A stretch of 64,000 nucleotides of DNA from Gordonia alkaliphila (GTDB taxonomy: Bacteria; Actinomycetota; Actinomycetes; Mycobacteriales; Mycobacteriaceae). The position numbers and the translations under genes were made by a program. Positions within the stretch are counted from its first letter, which is position 1, and every line of letters starts with the position of its first letter. Below, piece by piece: positions 33,078 through 41,790 of the stretch. Under the pieces are notes generated by a model that did no database searches, was not told the DNA's origin, and saw only the letters and a program-made list of their open reading frames with translations. Location: the NCBI RefSeq assembly GCF_023017165.1, contig NZ_JALKBW010000001.1, positions 1,488,001 to 1,552,000 of the forward strand, given 5' to 3'.

Positions 33078-33992
33078 TCACCCTTGGCCTGGGCCGCCGA
33101 ATCGTTCGTTGCGGCCCAGGCGCCGCAGTCGCAGCCATTCCCGGAAGCCGGCGACGTCGCGTTGCTGCACTAGGAAGTACCAGCCGAAACGGGCGTATTC
33201 CTGCGGCAGCAGCTTACGCATGCCCGGCTGGTTCATCAGGTAGCCGCGGTTGCGGTAGGTGAAGTAGCGCTTGGTCTCGTTGTCCGGGTACTGGGTGTGC
33301 ATGCGTCCTCCGAGGATCGGCCGGAACTCGTCGCTCCCGTCGGGGTGCAGGTACGCGGTGGTCAGGCAGGTGCCGAACGGGATCCCCGAGCGGGCCAGAC
33401 GTCGATGCATCTCCACCTCGTCGCCGCGGACGAACAAGCGCAGGTCAGGGACGCCGATGCGATCGAGGGTGGCGGCGGCGAACAGGGCGCCGTTCATCAG
33501 GGAGGCGATGTCGGGCAGGAGGTCGTCGGTCTGCGTCTCACCGTCGGCGAACAGTTCGCTGCGACGACGACGCCACACCAGGCCGCGGCGCAGCGGGAAG
33601 GCCAGGGCGTCGGGCTCGTCGATGTTCACCACCACCGGGGAGACCTGGCCGAGGCCGTGCCGATGCGCGCAGCTCAGCAGCGTCGACAGCACCTGCGGAC
33701 CCTCCGGGCGGCCGTCGTCGTCGGCGCACCACACCCAGTCGGCGCCCAGCGCCAATGCGTGCAGCATGCCGAGCGCGAAGCCGCCGGCGCCGCCCAGATT
33801 GTGCTGGGACGGCAGATACGTCGTGGAGATCGACTGCGCGGCGACCAGTTCGGCCACCTCCGGTTCGGCGGCGTTGTCGACCACGATCAGGTGATCCAGC
33901 GGCCGATCCTGGGCGCACAGCACTTGAAGCGACTCGGCCAGCAGTTCCCGACGCCGATGCGTCACGACGACGCCGATGATGCGTTCACTCAT
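33078..33992 (-). CDS. glfT1: GlfT1 galactofuranosyltransferase
   Basis: A 304-residue GT2-family enzyme that adds the first galactofuranose residues to decaprenyl-PP-GlcNAc-rhamnose. It opens IIGVVVTHRRRELLAESL. The nucleotide-sugar DXD-type motif is WCADDDGRPEG, with RGDEVEMHRRLARSG as the acceptor-side element. Length equals M. tuberculosis GlfT1. It overlaps wzt by ATGA (33989-33992), giving the same wzt-glfT1 association as in mycobacteria. Confidence 0.93.
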   Translation of the reverse strand: MSERIIGVVVTHRRRELLAESLQVLCAQDRPLDHLIVVDNAAEPEVAELVAAQSISTTYLPSQHNLGGAGGFALGMLHALALGADWVWCADDDGRPEGPQVLSTLLSCAHRHGLGQVSPVVVNIDEPDALAFPLRRGLVWRRRRSELFADGETQTDDLLPDIASLMNGALFAAATLDRIGVPDLRLFVRGDEVEMHRRLARSGIPFGTCLTTAYLHPDGSDEFRPILGGRMHTQYPDNETKRYFTYRNRGYLMNQPGMRKLLPQEYARFGWYFLVQQRDVAGFREWLRLRRLGRNERFGGPGQG

Positions 33993-34804
33993 GCGTCGGT
34001 CTCCGACGACTTGCCCAACTCGGTCAGCACCTTGCGGACCTGCGCGGCGGACTCGGGTCCCTGGTAGGCGCCCACCACCTCTTCGATGCCGCCGTCCATG
34101 CGGATCTGGCCGTGGTCGATCCACAGCGCGCGGTCGCACAGCTGCGCCAGGAACTCGTTGGAGTGGCTGGCGAAGACCAGGATGCCCGAGCGCTCCACCA
34201 GCGCCTGCAGGCGGACGCGGGCCTTCTTCATGAATTCGGCGTCGACGGCGCCGATGCCCTCGTCGAGGATCAGGATCTCGGGGTCGATGCTGGTCACCAC
34301 GCCCAGGGCCAGGCGCACGCGCATACCGGTGGAGTAGGTGCGGAGCGGCATCTCCAGGTATTCGCCCAGTTCGGAGAACTCGGCGATCTCATCGGTCTTG
34401 GCCAGCATCTGCTTGCGGGACATGCCCAGGAACATGCCGCGGATGAGGATGTTCTCGTAGCCGGAGATCTCCGGGTCCATGCCCACGCCGAGGTCGAAGA
34501 CCGGGGCCACCCGGCCCTTCACCTGGCAGCTGCCGCGCGTGGGCTCGTAGATGCCGCTGAGCAGGCGCAGCAGCGTCGACTTGCCTGCGCCGTTGTGGCC
34601 CACCAGGCCCACGCGGTCGCCGTGCTTGAGATGCAGATTGATGTCGCGCAACGCCTCGACCACCACGGTGCGCGAGTTGTTGGCGCCGATCACGCCGCCG
34701 GCCGCGCCGATGACGGCCTTCTTCAGCGAGCGGGTCTTGGCGTCGAAGATGGGGAAGTCGACGCAGGCGTCCCAGGTGTCGACCCGGATTTCCGAATTTG
34801 CCAC
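33989..34804 (-). CDS. wzt: Wzt-like ABC exporter ATPase for galactan
   Basis: A 271-residue nucleotide-binding protein. Walker A is GHNGAGKST, the signature is YSTGMRVRL, and Walker B is ILILDEG, followed by FASHSNEF. The early segment FPIFDAKTRSLKKAV is typical of polysaccharide-exporter ATPases. With Wzm it would flip lipid-linked galactan across the membrane (Rv3781/Rv3783 pair). It begins 8 bp after wzm and overlaps glfT1. Confidence 0.9.
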   Translation of the reverse strand: MANSEIRVDTWDACVDFPIFDAKTRSLKKAVIGAAGGVIGANNSRTVVVEALRDINLHLKHGDRVGLVGHNGAGKSTLLRLLSGIYEPTRGSCQVKGRVAPVFDLGVGMDPEISGYENILIRGMFLGMSRKQMLAKTDEIAEFSELGEYLEMPLRTYSTGMRVRLALGVVTSIDPEILILDEGIGAVDAEFMKKARVRLQALVERSGILVFASHSNEFLAQLCDRALWIDHGQIRMDGGIEEVVGAYQGPESAAQVRKVLTELGKSSETDA

Positions 34805-34812
34805 GGGTACTC

Positions 34813-35679
34813 CTAAACCCAGTACGCCACGCGGGCGCGGTAGTTACGCATCACCACGAGTGCAGCGGCCAGGCCGACGGCGGTGCAGCCGATGACCACC
34901 CACCAGTGGTAGGCGGCGACGGATTCGCCCATCAGCGGGCCGCGGGCGATCTCCAGGTAGTGGTACATCGGATTGAGCTCCACCAGACGCATGCGCCCGG
35001 AAACCCGTTCGCCCTGATCGCCGGTGAAGGTGTTGGTGGACCAGATGATCGGCGTCAGGAAGAACACCAGGTTCACCGCGGTCTTCAGCAGCTCGCCGAT
35101 GTCGCGGAAACGAGTGGAGAGGACGCCGAACACGATCGTCACCCACACGGCGTTGAGCACGAACAGGCCGATCGCCGGAATTACCAGCAGCGCAGTCCAG
35201 TTCAGCGGCTGCGGGAACAGGATCAGGATGACGACGTAGATGACGATGTTGTGGGCGAAGATGATCAGCTGTCGCCACACGATGCGGTACACGTGCACGC
35301 TGATCGGCGCGGGCAGCTGTTTGATCAGGCCCTCGTTGGTGGAGAACACCACCGAGCCGTCGAGGATCGAATTGGAGATGAAGTTCCAGAAGATGAAGCC
35401 GAGCGCGACGTACGGGAGGAACCAGTTGAGGTCCTGGCCGAACAGTTCGCCGTACAGCAGGCCCATCGCGAACGCGGTGACGCCGGTGGCGATGGTGATC
35501 CACAGCGGGCCGAGCACCGAGCGCTTGTAGCGCTGCTTGATGTCGGTCCAGCCCAGGTGCAGCCACAGTTCCGAGTCGCGGAAGCCGTCGACGAGGTCCT
35601 TGATGCCCCGGCGGAAGGTCCGCGAGTCCGAGATGGGCGGGGCCGGGGGAATATCGTCGTCGAGGTTTGCCACTGACAC
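34813..35679 (-). CDS. wzm: Wzm-like ABC exporter permease for galactan
   Basis: About 288 residues with six membrane helices of the ABC-2 type. The cytoplasmic N-terminal amphipathic segment (LWLHLGWTDIKQRYKRSVLGPLW) is typical of polysaccharide exporters. GTG 35679 (VSVANLDDD) is preferred since upstream residues are not protein-like; GTG 35673 is also possible. It is first in the wzm-wzt-glfT1 operon and diverges from the PLP-fold gene. Confidence 0.88.
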   Translation of the reverse strand: MSVANLDDDIPPAPPISDSRTFRRGIKDLVDGFRDSELWLHLGWTDIKQRYKRSVLGPLWITIATGVTAFAMGLLYGELFGQDLNWFLPYVALGFIFWNFISNSILDGSVVFSTNEGLIKQLPAPISVHVYRIVWRQLIIFAHNIVIYVVILILFPQPLNWTALLVIPAIGLFVLNAVWVTIVFGVLSTRFRDIGELLKTAVNLVFFLTPIIWSTNTFTGDQGERVSGRMRLVELNPMYHYLEIARGPLMGESVAAYHWWVVIGCTAVGLAAALVVMRNYRARVAYWV

Positions 35680-35788
35680 AACGGTTGACGATACAGGCGA
35701 TGAGCTGACGGTCCGCTTCGGCAAGGTGCGGGGCGCTGTGTGCGGACAACGTTCATTATCGTCGGGCGCACTGTCTATCGTGTGGTGC

Positions 35789-36982
35789 ATGCCCTTCGAC
35801 GTCGCCTCGGTGCGGGGACTGTTCCCCACTCTCGGAGACGGGTGGATCCATCTCGACGTTCAGGCCGGGCAGCAGGTTCCCGATGCGGTGGCCAGCGCGA
35901 TGAGCACCGGGCTCCGAGCCCTCCCGGTGGATCCGCGCGGGGCGTATCCGCAGGCGCTCGCCGCCGCCGAGGTGGAGCAGAATGCGCGCCGCGCCCTCGC
36001 TGATCTGCTCGACGCCGATCCGGCCGCGGTGGTCCTCGGGCCGTCGCGCAGCGTCTTGGTGACGGCGTTGGCCGATGCCATGTCGGCGGCGGACTGGGAC
36101 GGCGAAGTGATCTGCTCCCGGTTGGACGACGAGGAGAACATCGTCCCGTGGCTGCGGGGTGCGCGGGCACACGGCGCGAGCGTCCGCTGGGCCGAGCTCG
36201 ACATCTCCGACGGAACTCTGCCGGAATGGCAGTACGCGGACCTCGTGAACGCGCGCACCAAAGTGATCGCGGTGACGTTGGCCTCATCGGTTACCGGCGC
36301 GATCGTCGACGTCGCCCAGATCGCGAACTACGCCCGCGACTCGGGGGCGCTCCTCGTGGTCGACGCCTCCTCGGCGGCGCCGTACGTCCGGATGTCGATG
36401 GCCGAACTCGGCGCCGACGTGGTGCTCCTGAGCCCGGCGCGCTGGGGCGGCCCGCGGATGGCGGCCATGGTCTTCGCCGACCCGGCACGCCTGGAGTCGT
36501 TGACCCGCGTGTCGATGGACCCACGAAGCACCGGGCCTCGCCGATTGGAAGCCGAACCCATGCCGGCCTCGCTGCTCACCGGTGTGGTGGCGTCGGTGGA
36601 ACACCTGGCCGGACTCGACCCGTCGGCCGACGGTAAACGCCGTCGTCGTCTGACCACCTCGTTGGACAGCACCTACGACTACGTGCAGCGCCTCACGCAC
36701 TACCTGGTGAACTCGCTGACGCAGCTCGGCCGCGTCCACGTCATCGGCGCCGACACGCACCGCATTCCGGCGGTCAGCTTCGTGGTCGACGGCGTGTCGG
36801 CGGCGAAAGTCGCGCAACGACTGGCCGACAACGGCATCAGCGCGCTCTCGGATGTGCCGAGTCGGGCATTGACCAGGATCGGGGCTACCGACGTCGGCGG
36901 AGCGGTCACCGTGGGCCTGGGACCGTACGCACTGCCGTACGAGATCGATCAGCTCGCCCGGGTCCTTGGTTCGTTCGGGTGA
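35789..36982 (+). CDS. Aminotransferase class-V fold protein lacking the PLP lysine (Rv3778c-like)
   Basis: A 397-residue protein with the fold of cysteine desulfurase-like class-V aminotransferases. VVDASSAAPY keeps the Asp (192) that would contact the pyridine nitrogen. Where the Schiff-base Lys is expected (S-G-H-K-x-x-G-P in active enzymes) the sequence is SPARWGGP, with Arg218 in place of Lys. It could be catalytically dead or a structural or regulatory paralogue. In M. tuberculosis the related Rv3778c also sits near the wzt/wzm genes. It diverges from wzm. Confidence 0.8.
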   Translation: MPFDVASVRGLFPTLGDGWIHLDVQAGQQVPDAVASAMSTGLRALPVDPRGAYPQALAAAEVEQNARRALADLLDADPAAVVLGPSRSVLVTALADAMSAADWDGEVICSRLDDEENIVPWLRGARAHGASVRWAELDISDGTLPEWQYADLVNARTKVIAVTLASSVTGAIVDVAQIANYARDSGALLVVDASSAAPYVRMSMAELGADVVLLSPARWGGPRMAAMVFADPARLESLTRVSMDPRSTGPRRLEAEPMPASLLTGVVASVEHLAGLDPSADGKRRRRLTTSLDSTYDYVQRLTHYLVNSLTQLGRVHVIGADTHRIPAVSFVVDGVSAAKVAQRLADNGISALSDVPSRALTRIGATDVGGAVTVGLGPYALPYEIDQLARVLGSFG

Positions 36983-37015
36983 ATTTCGGTGAGAAACGAT
37001 GTTTTCAGGCTCTAC

Positions 37016-37027
37016 TAACTGTAGTTA
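37016..37027. promoter_or_regulatory. Candidate MarR operator
   Basis: taact-gt-agtta is a 5+5 inverted repeat 70 bp upstream of the MarR start, in an unusually AT-rich stretch of this genome. Autoregulation by the MarR protein is inferred. Confidence 0.4.
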
Positions 37028-37096
37028 ATAATCCTTTTCGGTACTGTATGACCAGCGCGTTTTTGTTGCGTTGACGTTTTGCGGGGAGGGAATGAC

Positions 37097-37609
37097 TTGG
37101 CCGAGCAGGGGAATGTCGGTGGTGTCACGGACCGGGGCGTCTTGTCGTCGGTGCAGCATCAGCAGTGGCGTGATTTCGCGGAGGCCGGGTGGGACCTTTA
37201 CCACGAGGTTCGTCGGCGTACAGATGAGGCGTCGTTTCTGACGCATTCGGAGTGGCGCCTGCTCGACGCGCTGTCGAGGTCGCCGCGGCTGCGTATCTCC
37301 GATCTCGCGGAGCGCACGCATATCGGCATGAGCACCGTGTCTCGCCAGGTGAGCCGTCTGATCGGCGCCGGGTTCATCGAGGTCGCCGTAGGCGCTCGCG
37401 GGGACGCACGGCAGAAGTGGGTCTGCATCACTCCCGAGGGGCGGGCGGCGCAGCTGCCGATCGACGCTGCGCGCGACCGAGCCGCGCAGGCCCTGGTCTT
37501 CGACGTGCTGTCCCCGGCGGAGATGGAGGACCTCGTCGGCATGATGCGACGCGTGGGCGACCGCGTCGCCGCCGCCGACCGCATCGCCGCTGTCGACGCG
37601 GACGCCTGA
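37097..37609 (+). CDS. MarR-family transcriptional regulator
   Basis: About 170 residues with a winged helix: SEWRLLDALSRSPRLRISDLAER, recognition helix IGMSTVSRQVSRLIGAGF and wing GARGDARQKWVCITPEG. TTG 37097 is preferred because gggaggg lies about seven bases upstream. A longer TTG start at 37079 would swallow that site. It converges with the quinone oxidoreductase, a possible target. Confidence 0.85.
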   Translation: MAEQGNVGGVTDRGVLSSVQHQQWRDFAEAGWDLYHEVRRRTDEASFLTHSEWRLLDALSRSPRLRISDLAERTHIGMSTVSRQVSRLIGAGFIEVAVGARGDARQKWVCITPEGRAAQLPIDAARDRAAQALVFDVLSPAEMEDLVGMMRRVGDRVAAADRIAAVDADA

Positions 37610-37618
37610 ACGGGGTGC

Positions 37619-38587
37619 TTACCCGCTGACCTCCAGCAGGATCTTGCCGATCGCCGAACCGTCGACCAGTCGGTCGAGCGCGGTTCCGGCTTCCGCCAGC
37701 GGGTAGACCGTGTCGATCACCGGGCGCACCGCACCGGCCGCGATCAGCGGCCAGGTCCCCTCCAGCGTGGCCGCGACCACTTCGGCTTTCGAGCCGGGGC
37801 CGGAGGCGGGTCGGGCGCGGAGGGTGGTGCCCATGATCGTCGCGCGCTTTGCCAGCACCTTGCCCAGATCGAGCTCGCCCTTGCTCCCGCCGAGCATGCC
37901 GATCACCACCAGGCGACCGTCCTTCGCGAGTACGTCGATGTTGCGCGGGAGGTACTGGGCGCCCACCACGTCGAGGATCACGTCGGCGCCGCCGTGCGGT
38001 TTGAGTGCGGCGACGAAGTCCTCGTAGCTGTAGTCGATGAGGATGTCCGCGCCGAGTTCGCCGCAGCGGGCCAGCTTCTCCGGGTTGCGCGCGGTGACCG
38101 CCACCGTGGCGCCGTAAGCCTTCGCGACCTGGATCGCGTGGGTGCCGATGCCGCTGGATCCGCCGTGAATGAGCAGCATCTCGCCCGGCTGCAGGTGCGC
38201 GGCGGTGAAGACGTTCGACATCACCGTGCAGGCCACCTCGGGCAGGGCCGCGGCATCGCGCACGCTCACCCCGTCGGGCACCGGCAGCAGTTGTGCCGCG
38301 GGCACCGCGACCTTCTCGGCGAAGCCACCGCCGGACAGCAGTGCGCACACCGGGTCGCCGATCGCCCACCCCGCCACGTCCGCGCCGAGGGCCGCGATGT
38401 GCCCGGAGACCTCCAGCCCGAGGATCTCCGACGTGCCGGGCGGTGGCGGATAGAAGCCGGACCGTTGCAGCACGTCGGCGCGATTCACGCCGGCGGCGAC
38501 CACCGCGATCACCACCTCGTCCGCGGCCGGCGTCGGATCGGGAACCTGCGTCAACTGCAGCTGCTCGCTGCCGGTGATGGCGTACAT
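37619..38587 (-). CDS. NADPH:quinone oxidoreductase (MDR family)
   Basis: A 322-residue zinc-independent medium-chain reductase of the quinone oxidoreductase/PIG3 type. Features include GVNRADVLQRSGFYPPPPG, the dinucleotide-binding IHGGSSGIGTHAIQVAKAYGA, and AALPEVACTVMSNVF. Start 38587 (MYAITGS) fits the family N terminus. In M. tuberculosis a comparable oxidoreductase (Rv3777) lies beside Rv3778c, so synteny holds. Confidence 0.9.
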   Translation of the reverse strand: MYAITGSEQLQLTQVPDPTPAADEVVIAVVAAGVNRADVLQRSGFYPPPPGTSEILGLEVSGHIAALGADVAGWAIGDPVCALLSGGGFAEKVAVPAAQLLPVPDGVSVRDAAALPEVACTVMSNVFTAAHLQPGEMLLIHGGSSGIGTHAIQVAKAYGATVAVTARNPEKLARCGELGADILIDYSYEDFVAALKPHGGADVILDVVGAQYLPRNIDVLAKDGRLVVIGMLGGSKGELDLGKVLAKRATIMGTTLRARPASGPGSKAEVVAATLEGTWPLIAAGAVRPVIDTVYPLAEAGTALDRLVDGSAIGKILLEVSG

Positions 38588-38737
38588 GCCCTCGAGTCTT
38601 CCAGCGCTGGGCGGGGGCGTCGAGGGATAGCGGAAGTTCGGCCTCGTGCGCGGGATCGGAGCGGAGACCGGTTCGCCGAGGTCCCGGGGTCTGGGTTCGG
38701 GTCGGACCGCGACCTCGTACGATGGTCGAGGCACCAG

Positions 38738-38822
38738 GGAAGCGTGGCAGAGCGGCCGAATGCACTCGCCTTGAAAGCGAGCGTCTGTAAAAGGACCGGG
38801 GGTTCAAATCCCTCCGCTTCCG
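38738..38822 (+). tRNA. tRNA-Ser (TGA)
   Basis: Acceptor stem ggaagcg / cgcttcc, D-arm with gcagagcggc, anticodon stem ctcgc/gcgag around cttgaaa (anticodon TGA), a long class II variable arm and T-arm ggttcaaatcc. CCA is not encoded. Confidence 0.97.
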
Positions 38823-38826
38823 CAGC

Positions 38827-38863
38827 AGGTCAGGGGCGATTCTCGAGAAACCGCCCCTGACCT
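38827..38863 (+). terminator. tRNA-Ser(TGA) terminator
   Basis: Perfect 12-bp stem aggtcaggggcg / cgcccctgacct with a 13-base loop, starting 4 bp after the tRNA. Confidence 0.75.
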
Positions 38864-38924
38864 CATGTCAGTACCTGCGCGATCGGCAGGTACACCGCGG
38901 CAGCCGGTCGAAGCCCGGCGGCGA

Positions 38925-39581
38925 TCAGCCTGCGACGAGGGGAACCACGCGGTCCGCGGCGGCGACCACCTCGGGGTCGTGTGTTGCGACGACGGTGACG
39001 CATCCGGACTCGGCGGTCACCCGGTTGATCAGCTCGACGATCTGCCCGGCCTGGCTGCGATCCACCGCGGCGGTCGGCTCGTCGACCAGCAGCAGCGAGG
39101 GGCGGTGGACCATCGCGCGGGCGATCGCCACCCGCTGTCGCTGCCCGCCGGACAGGTGCTCCGGTCGGGTCTTGAGGTGGGTCGACATGCCGACTTCCTC
39201 GAGCAGTTCTTCCGCGCGCGAGCGCACCTGCGAGGGGCGCTTACCGGAGATGACGCCCATCGCGACCACCTGGTCGAGCACGGTGAGCCCGGGGAACAGG
39301 TTTCCGGATTGGAAGACGTAACCGATGTGCGTGCGACGCAACCGGTCGCCTGCGCGGGTCGAGAGAGCGCTGACGTCGGTGTCGTCGAGCGTGACGGTCC
39401 CGGAGTCGGGGTGCCGCAGGATCCCGCAGACGCCCAGCAACGTCGACTTGCCCGAGCCCGACGGTCCCACGATCGCGGTGACCTGCCTGTCCGCGAAGGT
39501 CTCCGTGAAGCCGTCGAGGATCAGCAGCGGGTCGTCGCCGGAACGGTATTCGACGGTGACATCGCGAAGGTCGAGGCTCAT
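38925..39581 (-). CDS. ABC transporter ATPase (MacB/LolD type)
   Basis: A 218-residue ATPase: Walker A GPSGSGKST, Q-loop FQSGNLFPGLT, signature LSGGQRQRVAIARA, Walker B LLLVDEPTAAVD and switch His in ATHDPEV. The closest type is the LolD/MacB exporters, which pair with FtsX-like permeases. It starts in a 4-bp overlap with that permease upstream. Confidence 0.92.
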   Translation of the reverse strand: MSLDLRDVTVEYRSGDDPLLILDGFTETFADRQVTAIVGPSGSGKSTLLGVCGILRHPDSGTVTLDDTDVSALSTRAGDRLRRTHIGYVFQSGNLFPGLTVLDQVVAMGVISGKRPSQVRSRAEELLEEVGMSTHLKTRPEHLSGGQRQRVAIARAMVHRPSLLLVDEPTAAVDRSQAGQIVELINRVTAESGCVTVVATHDPEVVAAADRVVPLVAG

Positions 39582-40675
39582 CGGGAGGCTCCCAGCATGG
39601 TCAAGGGGTCGGCGGTGACGACCCAGCGGAGGGTGACGGCGGATCCGACCAGCGAGGCCGCGATCACCGCGAGTGTGGTGGTCGCCAGCGAGGCGAAGGG
39701 GAGGTCGAACGGCACGGCGTCGCCGAGGAGGAGGCCCAGTCCGTAGGCGACGGCCGATCCGATGATCGTCGACAGGCCGACCACCACGGTGGCCTGCGCG
39801 AGAGTGGCGCCGATGAGTGACCACCGGGACACGCCGAGCGCCCGCTGGAGGGCGTACACGCCGTGGCGCTGCAGGATCCAGACCGCGAAGAAGGCCGCGA
39901 CGATCAGCGGCGCGATCACGTAGAGGAACGCCAGGATCGAGTTCATCGTGAGGCGCTCGCCCGAGTAGCCGGGGGCGGCCTCGAGCATCGTGGTCTCCGG
40001 CGAGACGGTGGTCGCGCCGACGGTCGCCGGGGGATTGCCGCCCAGGATCGCGATCGCTGCAGCGGTGCCGCGCTGGCGGTCGTTCAGGTCGGTGGTGCCG
40101 TACCGGACCGTGCGCCAGGTCTCCAGTGACGTGTACGCGGCGGGGACGTGGCCGTATGAGGTCGGTTCCACGGTGCCGACCACGCGCAGCACCACGTCGG
40201 TGTTGTCGACGGTGATCTCGTCACCGATCGTGATGCCCTCGTCGAGCAGTTTGGTGGAGACGACGATCTCGCCGGGTGCGGTGCCCAGACGTTCGCCGGC
40301 CTCGGCGGCCGGGGTCAGCGGACCCTCCGGGTTCACGCCGATCACTGCGAGGTCGGCCACCGAGCCCGAGTCGGTCTCGCCGTGGGCCATGGTGATGCCG
40401 AACGGCGTCGAGTCGACGTCGGGGAGGTCATGCCATGCCTGGACGTCCGTGGCGGAGATCGTGCTCCGGTTGAAGTCGTTGGCGCCGTCGGCGAACGCCA
40501 CCGACTTCGCGTTCATGGCCCGCAATGCGGACACCGTGTCGTTGCCGAGGCCGATTGTGAATCCGGAGACCATACCGACGAGTGCCGCGACGAGCGCCAC
40601 CACCAGTCCGATCATTGCGAAGCGGCCCCAGGCCGCTCGCAGTTCGCGCAATGCGATGAACACTGCCACTCCCAT
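39578..40675 (-). CDS. FtsX/MacB-like ABC transporter permease
   Basis: A 365-residue permease with one N-terminal helix (FAMIGLVVALVAALVGMVSG), an extracytoplasmic domain of about 200 residues, and three C-terminal helices around LQRHGVYALQRALGVS. It acts with the ATPase downstream in export of an unknown lipid, peptide or drug. ATG 40675 sits only 3 bp from a perfect inverted repeat. GTG 40663 with gggag five bases upstream is an alternative start. Confidence 0.88.
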   Translation of the reverse strand: MGVAVFIALRELRAAWGRFAMIGLVVALVAALVGMVSGFTIGLGNDTVSALRAMNAKSVAFADGANDFNRSTISATDVQAWHDLPDVDSTPFGITMAHGETDSGSVADLAVIGVNPEGPLTPAAEAGERLGTAPGEIVVSTKLLDEGITIGDEITVDNTDVVLRVVGTVEPTSYGHVPAAYTSLETWRTVRYGTTDLNDRQRGTAAAIAILGGNPPATVGATTVSPETTMLEAAPGYSGERLTMNSILAFLYVIAPLIVAAFFAVWILQRHGVYALQRALGVSRWSLIGATLAQATVVVGLSTIIGSAVAYGLGLLLGDAVPFDLPFASLATTTLAVIAASLVGSAVTLRWVVTADPLTMLGASR

Positions 40676-40678
40676 CTA

Positions 40679-40731
40679 TTGAGACACCCTGTCGCGACCA
40701 GACGGTACAGCGTTGCGACAGGGTGTCTCAA
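40679..40731. promoter_or_regulatory. Perfect 17-bp inverted repeat operator (TetR-ABC)
   Basis: ttgagacaccctgtcgc (40679-40695) and gcgacagggtgtctcaa (40715-40731) are exact complements 19 bp apart. Each arm itself contains the dyad gaca-ccc-tgtc. It lies between the TetR gene and the ABC permease. It could be a double operator for the TetR protein and also a hairpin in RNA. Confidence 0.65.
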
Positions 40732-40740
40732 AAGGGGAGG

Positions 40741-41379
40741 TCAGGGGTTGACGATGGCGGCCGCGGCGCCGCACATGAAGTCGATGACCTCATCGGCGGG
40801 TGCGTCGGGTCCCACCAGTGGCAACGAGGAATTCACCAGGGCGTCGATCGCCGTGATGATCAGGTCCGGCCGCGGCGCGTCGAGCTGTGCGACGGTGTCG
40901 TGCAGGACCGCGGAGATCTGCTCGTGCATCTCGACGATTCGACGTCGAGCCGACTCGGACAGACGAGCCCGCGAGAGCGAACTCTGCAACATGTGCTCGC
41001 CGCTGGCGGCGAGTGTCAGGTTGCTGCGAACGTAGGCGACGACGCCGGCGCGCGCGTCGGGAGCGTCGTCGACCGCGGCCGCCACGGCCGCCGCCCAATC
41101 GGTGAATCCCTGCGCCACGACCAGGTCGACGAGATCGTCCACCGACGAGACGTACCGGTAGATGCTGTTGCGCGCAATACCGGCCTCGGCGGCCACCGAC
41201 GCGGCCGTCAGCTTGCGTTCGCCGCCGCTGAGGAGAATGCGCTTGGTCCCTTCCATTAGCGATGACAGGACTTCCTCGCGGTGTTCGGCGAGAGTGTCGG
41301 CGCTGATCTTGGGCACGTCTTCCTCGGGCTTTCCGTACGCTGGCGGCGGGGTGGGCCGCCGAGTGGTCGCGGCATGCAT
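40741..41379 (-). CDS. TetR-family transcriptional regulator
   Basis: About 212 residues. The helix-turn-helix is LTAASVAAEAGIARNSIYRYVSSVDDLVDLVVAQG, and the rest is an all-helical ligand domain. ATG 41379 is taken as the start; GTG 41394 would overlap the stop of the decayed membrane gene. It probably controls the ABC exporter through the inverted repeat that begins 10 bp after its stop. Confidence 0.85.
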   Translation of the reverse strand: MHAATTRRPTPPPAYGKPEEDVPKISADTLAEHREEVLSSLMEGTKRILLSGGERKLTAASVAAEAGIARNSIYRYVSSVDDLVDLVVAQGFTDWAAAVAAAVDDAPDARAGVVAYVRSNLTLAASGEHMLQSSLSRARLSESARRRIVEMHEQISAVLHDTVAQLDAPRPDLIITAIDALVNSSLPLVGPDAPADEVIDFMCGAAAAIVNP

Positions 41380-41556
41380 CCTACTGGCGGTCACTACATG
41401 AGCACGTCGCCGAGGGCGTAGGTCAGAGCCAGCATGCCGAGGCCGAGGCAGAGGCCGCGGAGGATGGCGAAGGCGACGCGGTAGTGACCGCGCGGGGAGA
41501 AGACGACGGCGGTCACGGTCAGCGACACCCCGGCGATGGTCAGCGTCAGCCAGGAC

Positions 41557-41601
41557 CGGAAGTCGAATGGGGCCAGGATCTGCAGCAGGACCGGCAGGAC
41601 G
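41557..41601. repeat. Direct repeat copy 1 (45 bp)
   Basis: Matches 41669-41714 with one indel and about three substitutions; both contain ggatc-gcagcaggaccggcaggacg. It marks the partial duplication in the membrane gene. Confidence 0.75.
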
Positions 41602-41668
41602 AACAGCCCTGGCCTGCACCGATCCAAGAACCACCCTCGAAAATCAGCTCAGGAGGTCCAACTCAGGT

Positions 41669-41714
41669 CGGAAGTCGAAACGGGGCCAGGATCGGCAGCA
41701 GGACCGGCAGGACG
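41669..41714. repeat. Direct repeat copy 2 (46 bp)
   Basis: Partner of 41557-41601, offset by about 112 bp. Confidence 0.75.
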
Positions 41715-41790
41715 GCGCCGAGGAGGAAGGCCGCCGCGTCGGTCTGTCCGACGAAGCCGTCTCCGCGCGGGTGTACCAACGATTGAAGGC

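Larger units (their letters stand above)
41394..41790 (-). pseudogene. Decayed small membrane protein with internal duplication
   Basis: The last 77 codons (41394-41627) encode two hydrophobic segments (LFVLPVLLQILAPFDF and TIAGVSLTVTAVVF, then AILRGLCLGLGMLALTYAL). About 112 bp upstream the same first segment recurs in another copy (AAAFLLGAVLPVLLPILAPF) that stops after RLPT. A partial duplication with an indel has split the gene. The 77-codon part might still be made from ATG 41627, but no ribosome-binding site is obvious. The family is not recognised. Confidence 0.55.
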
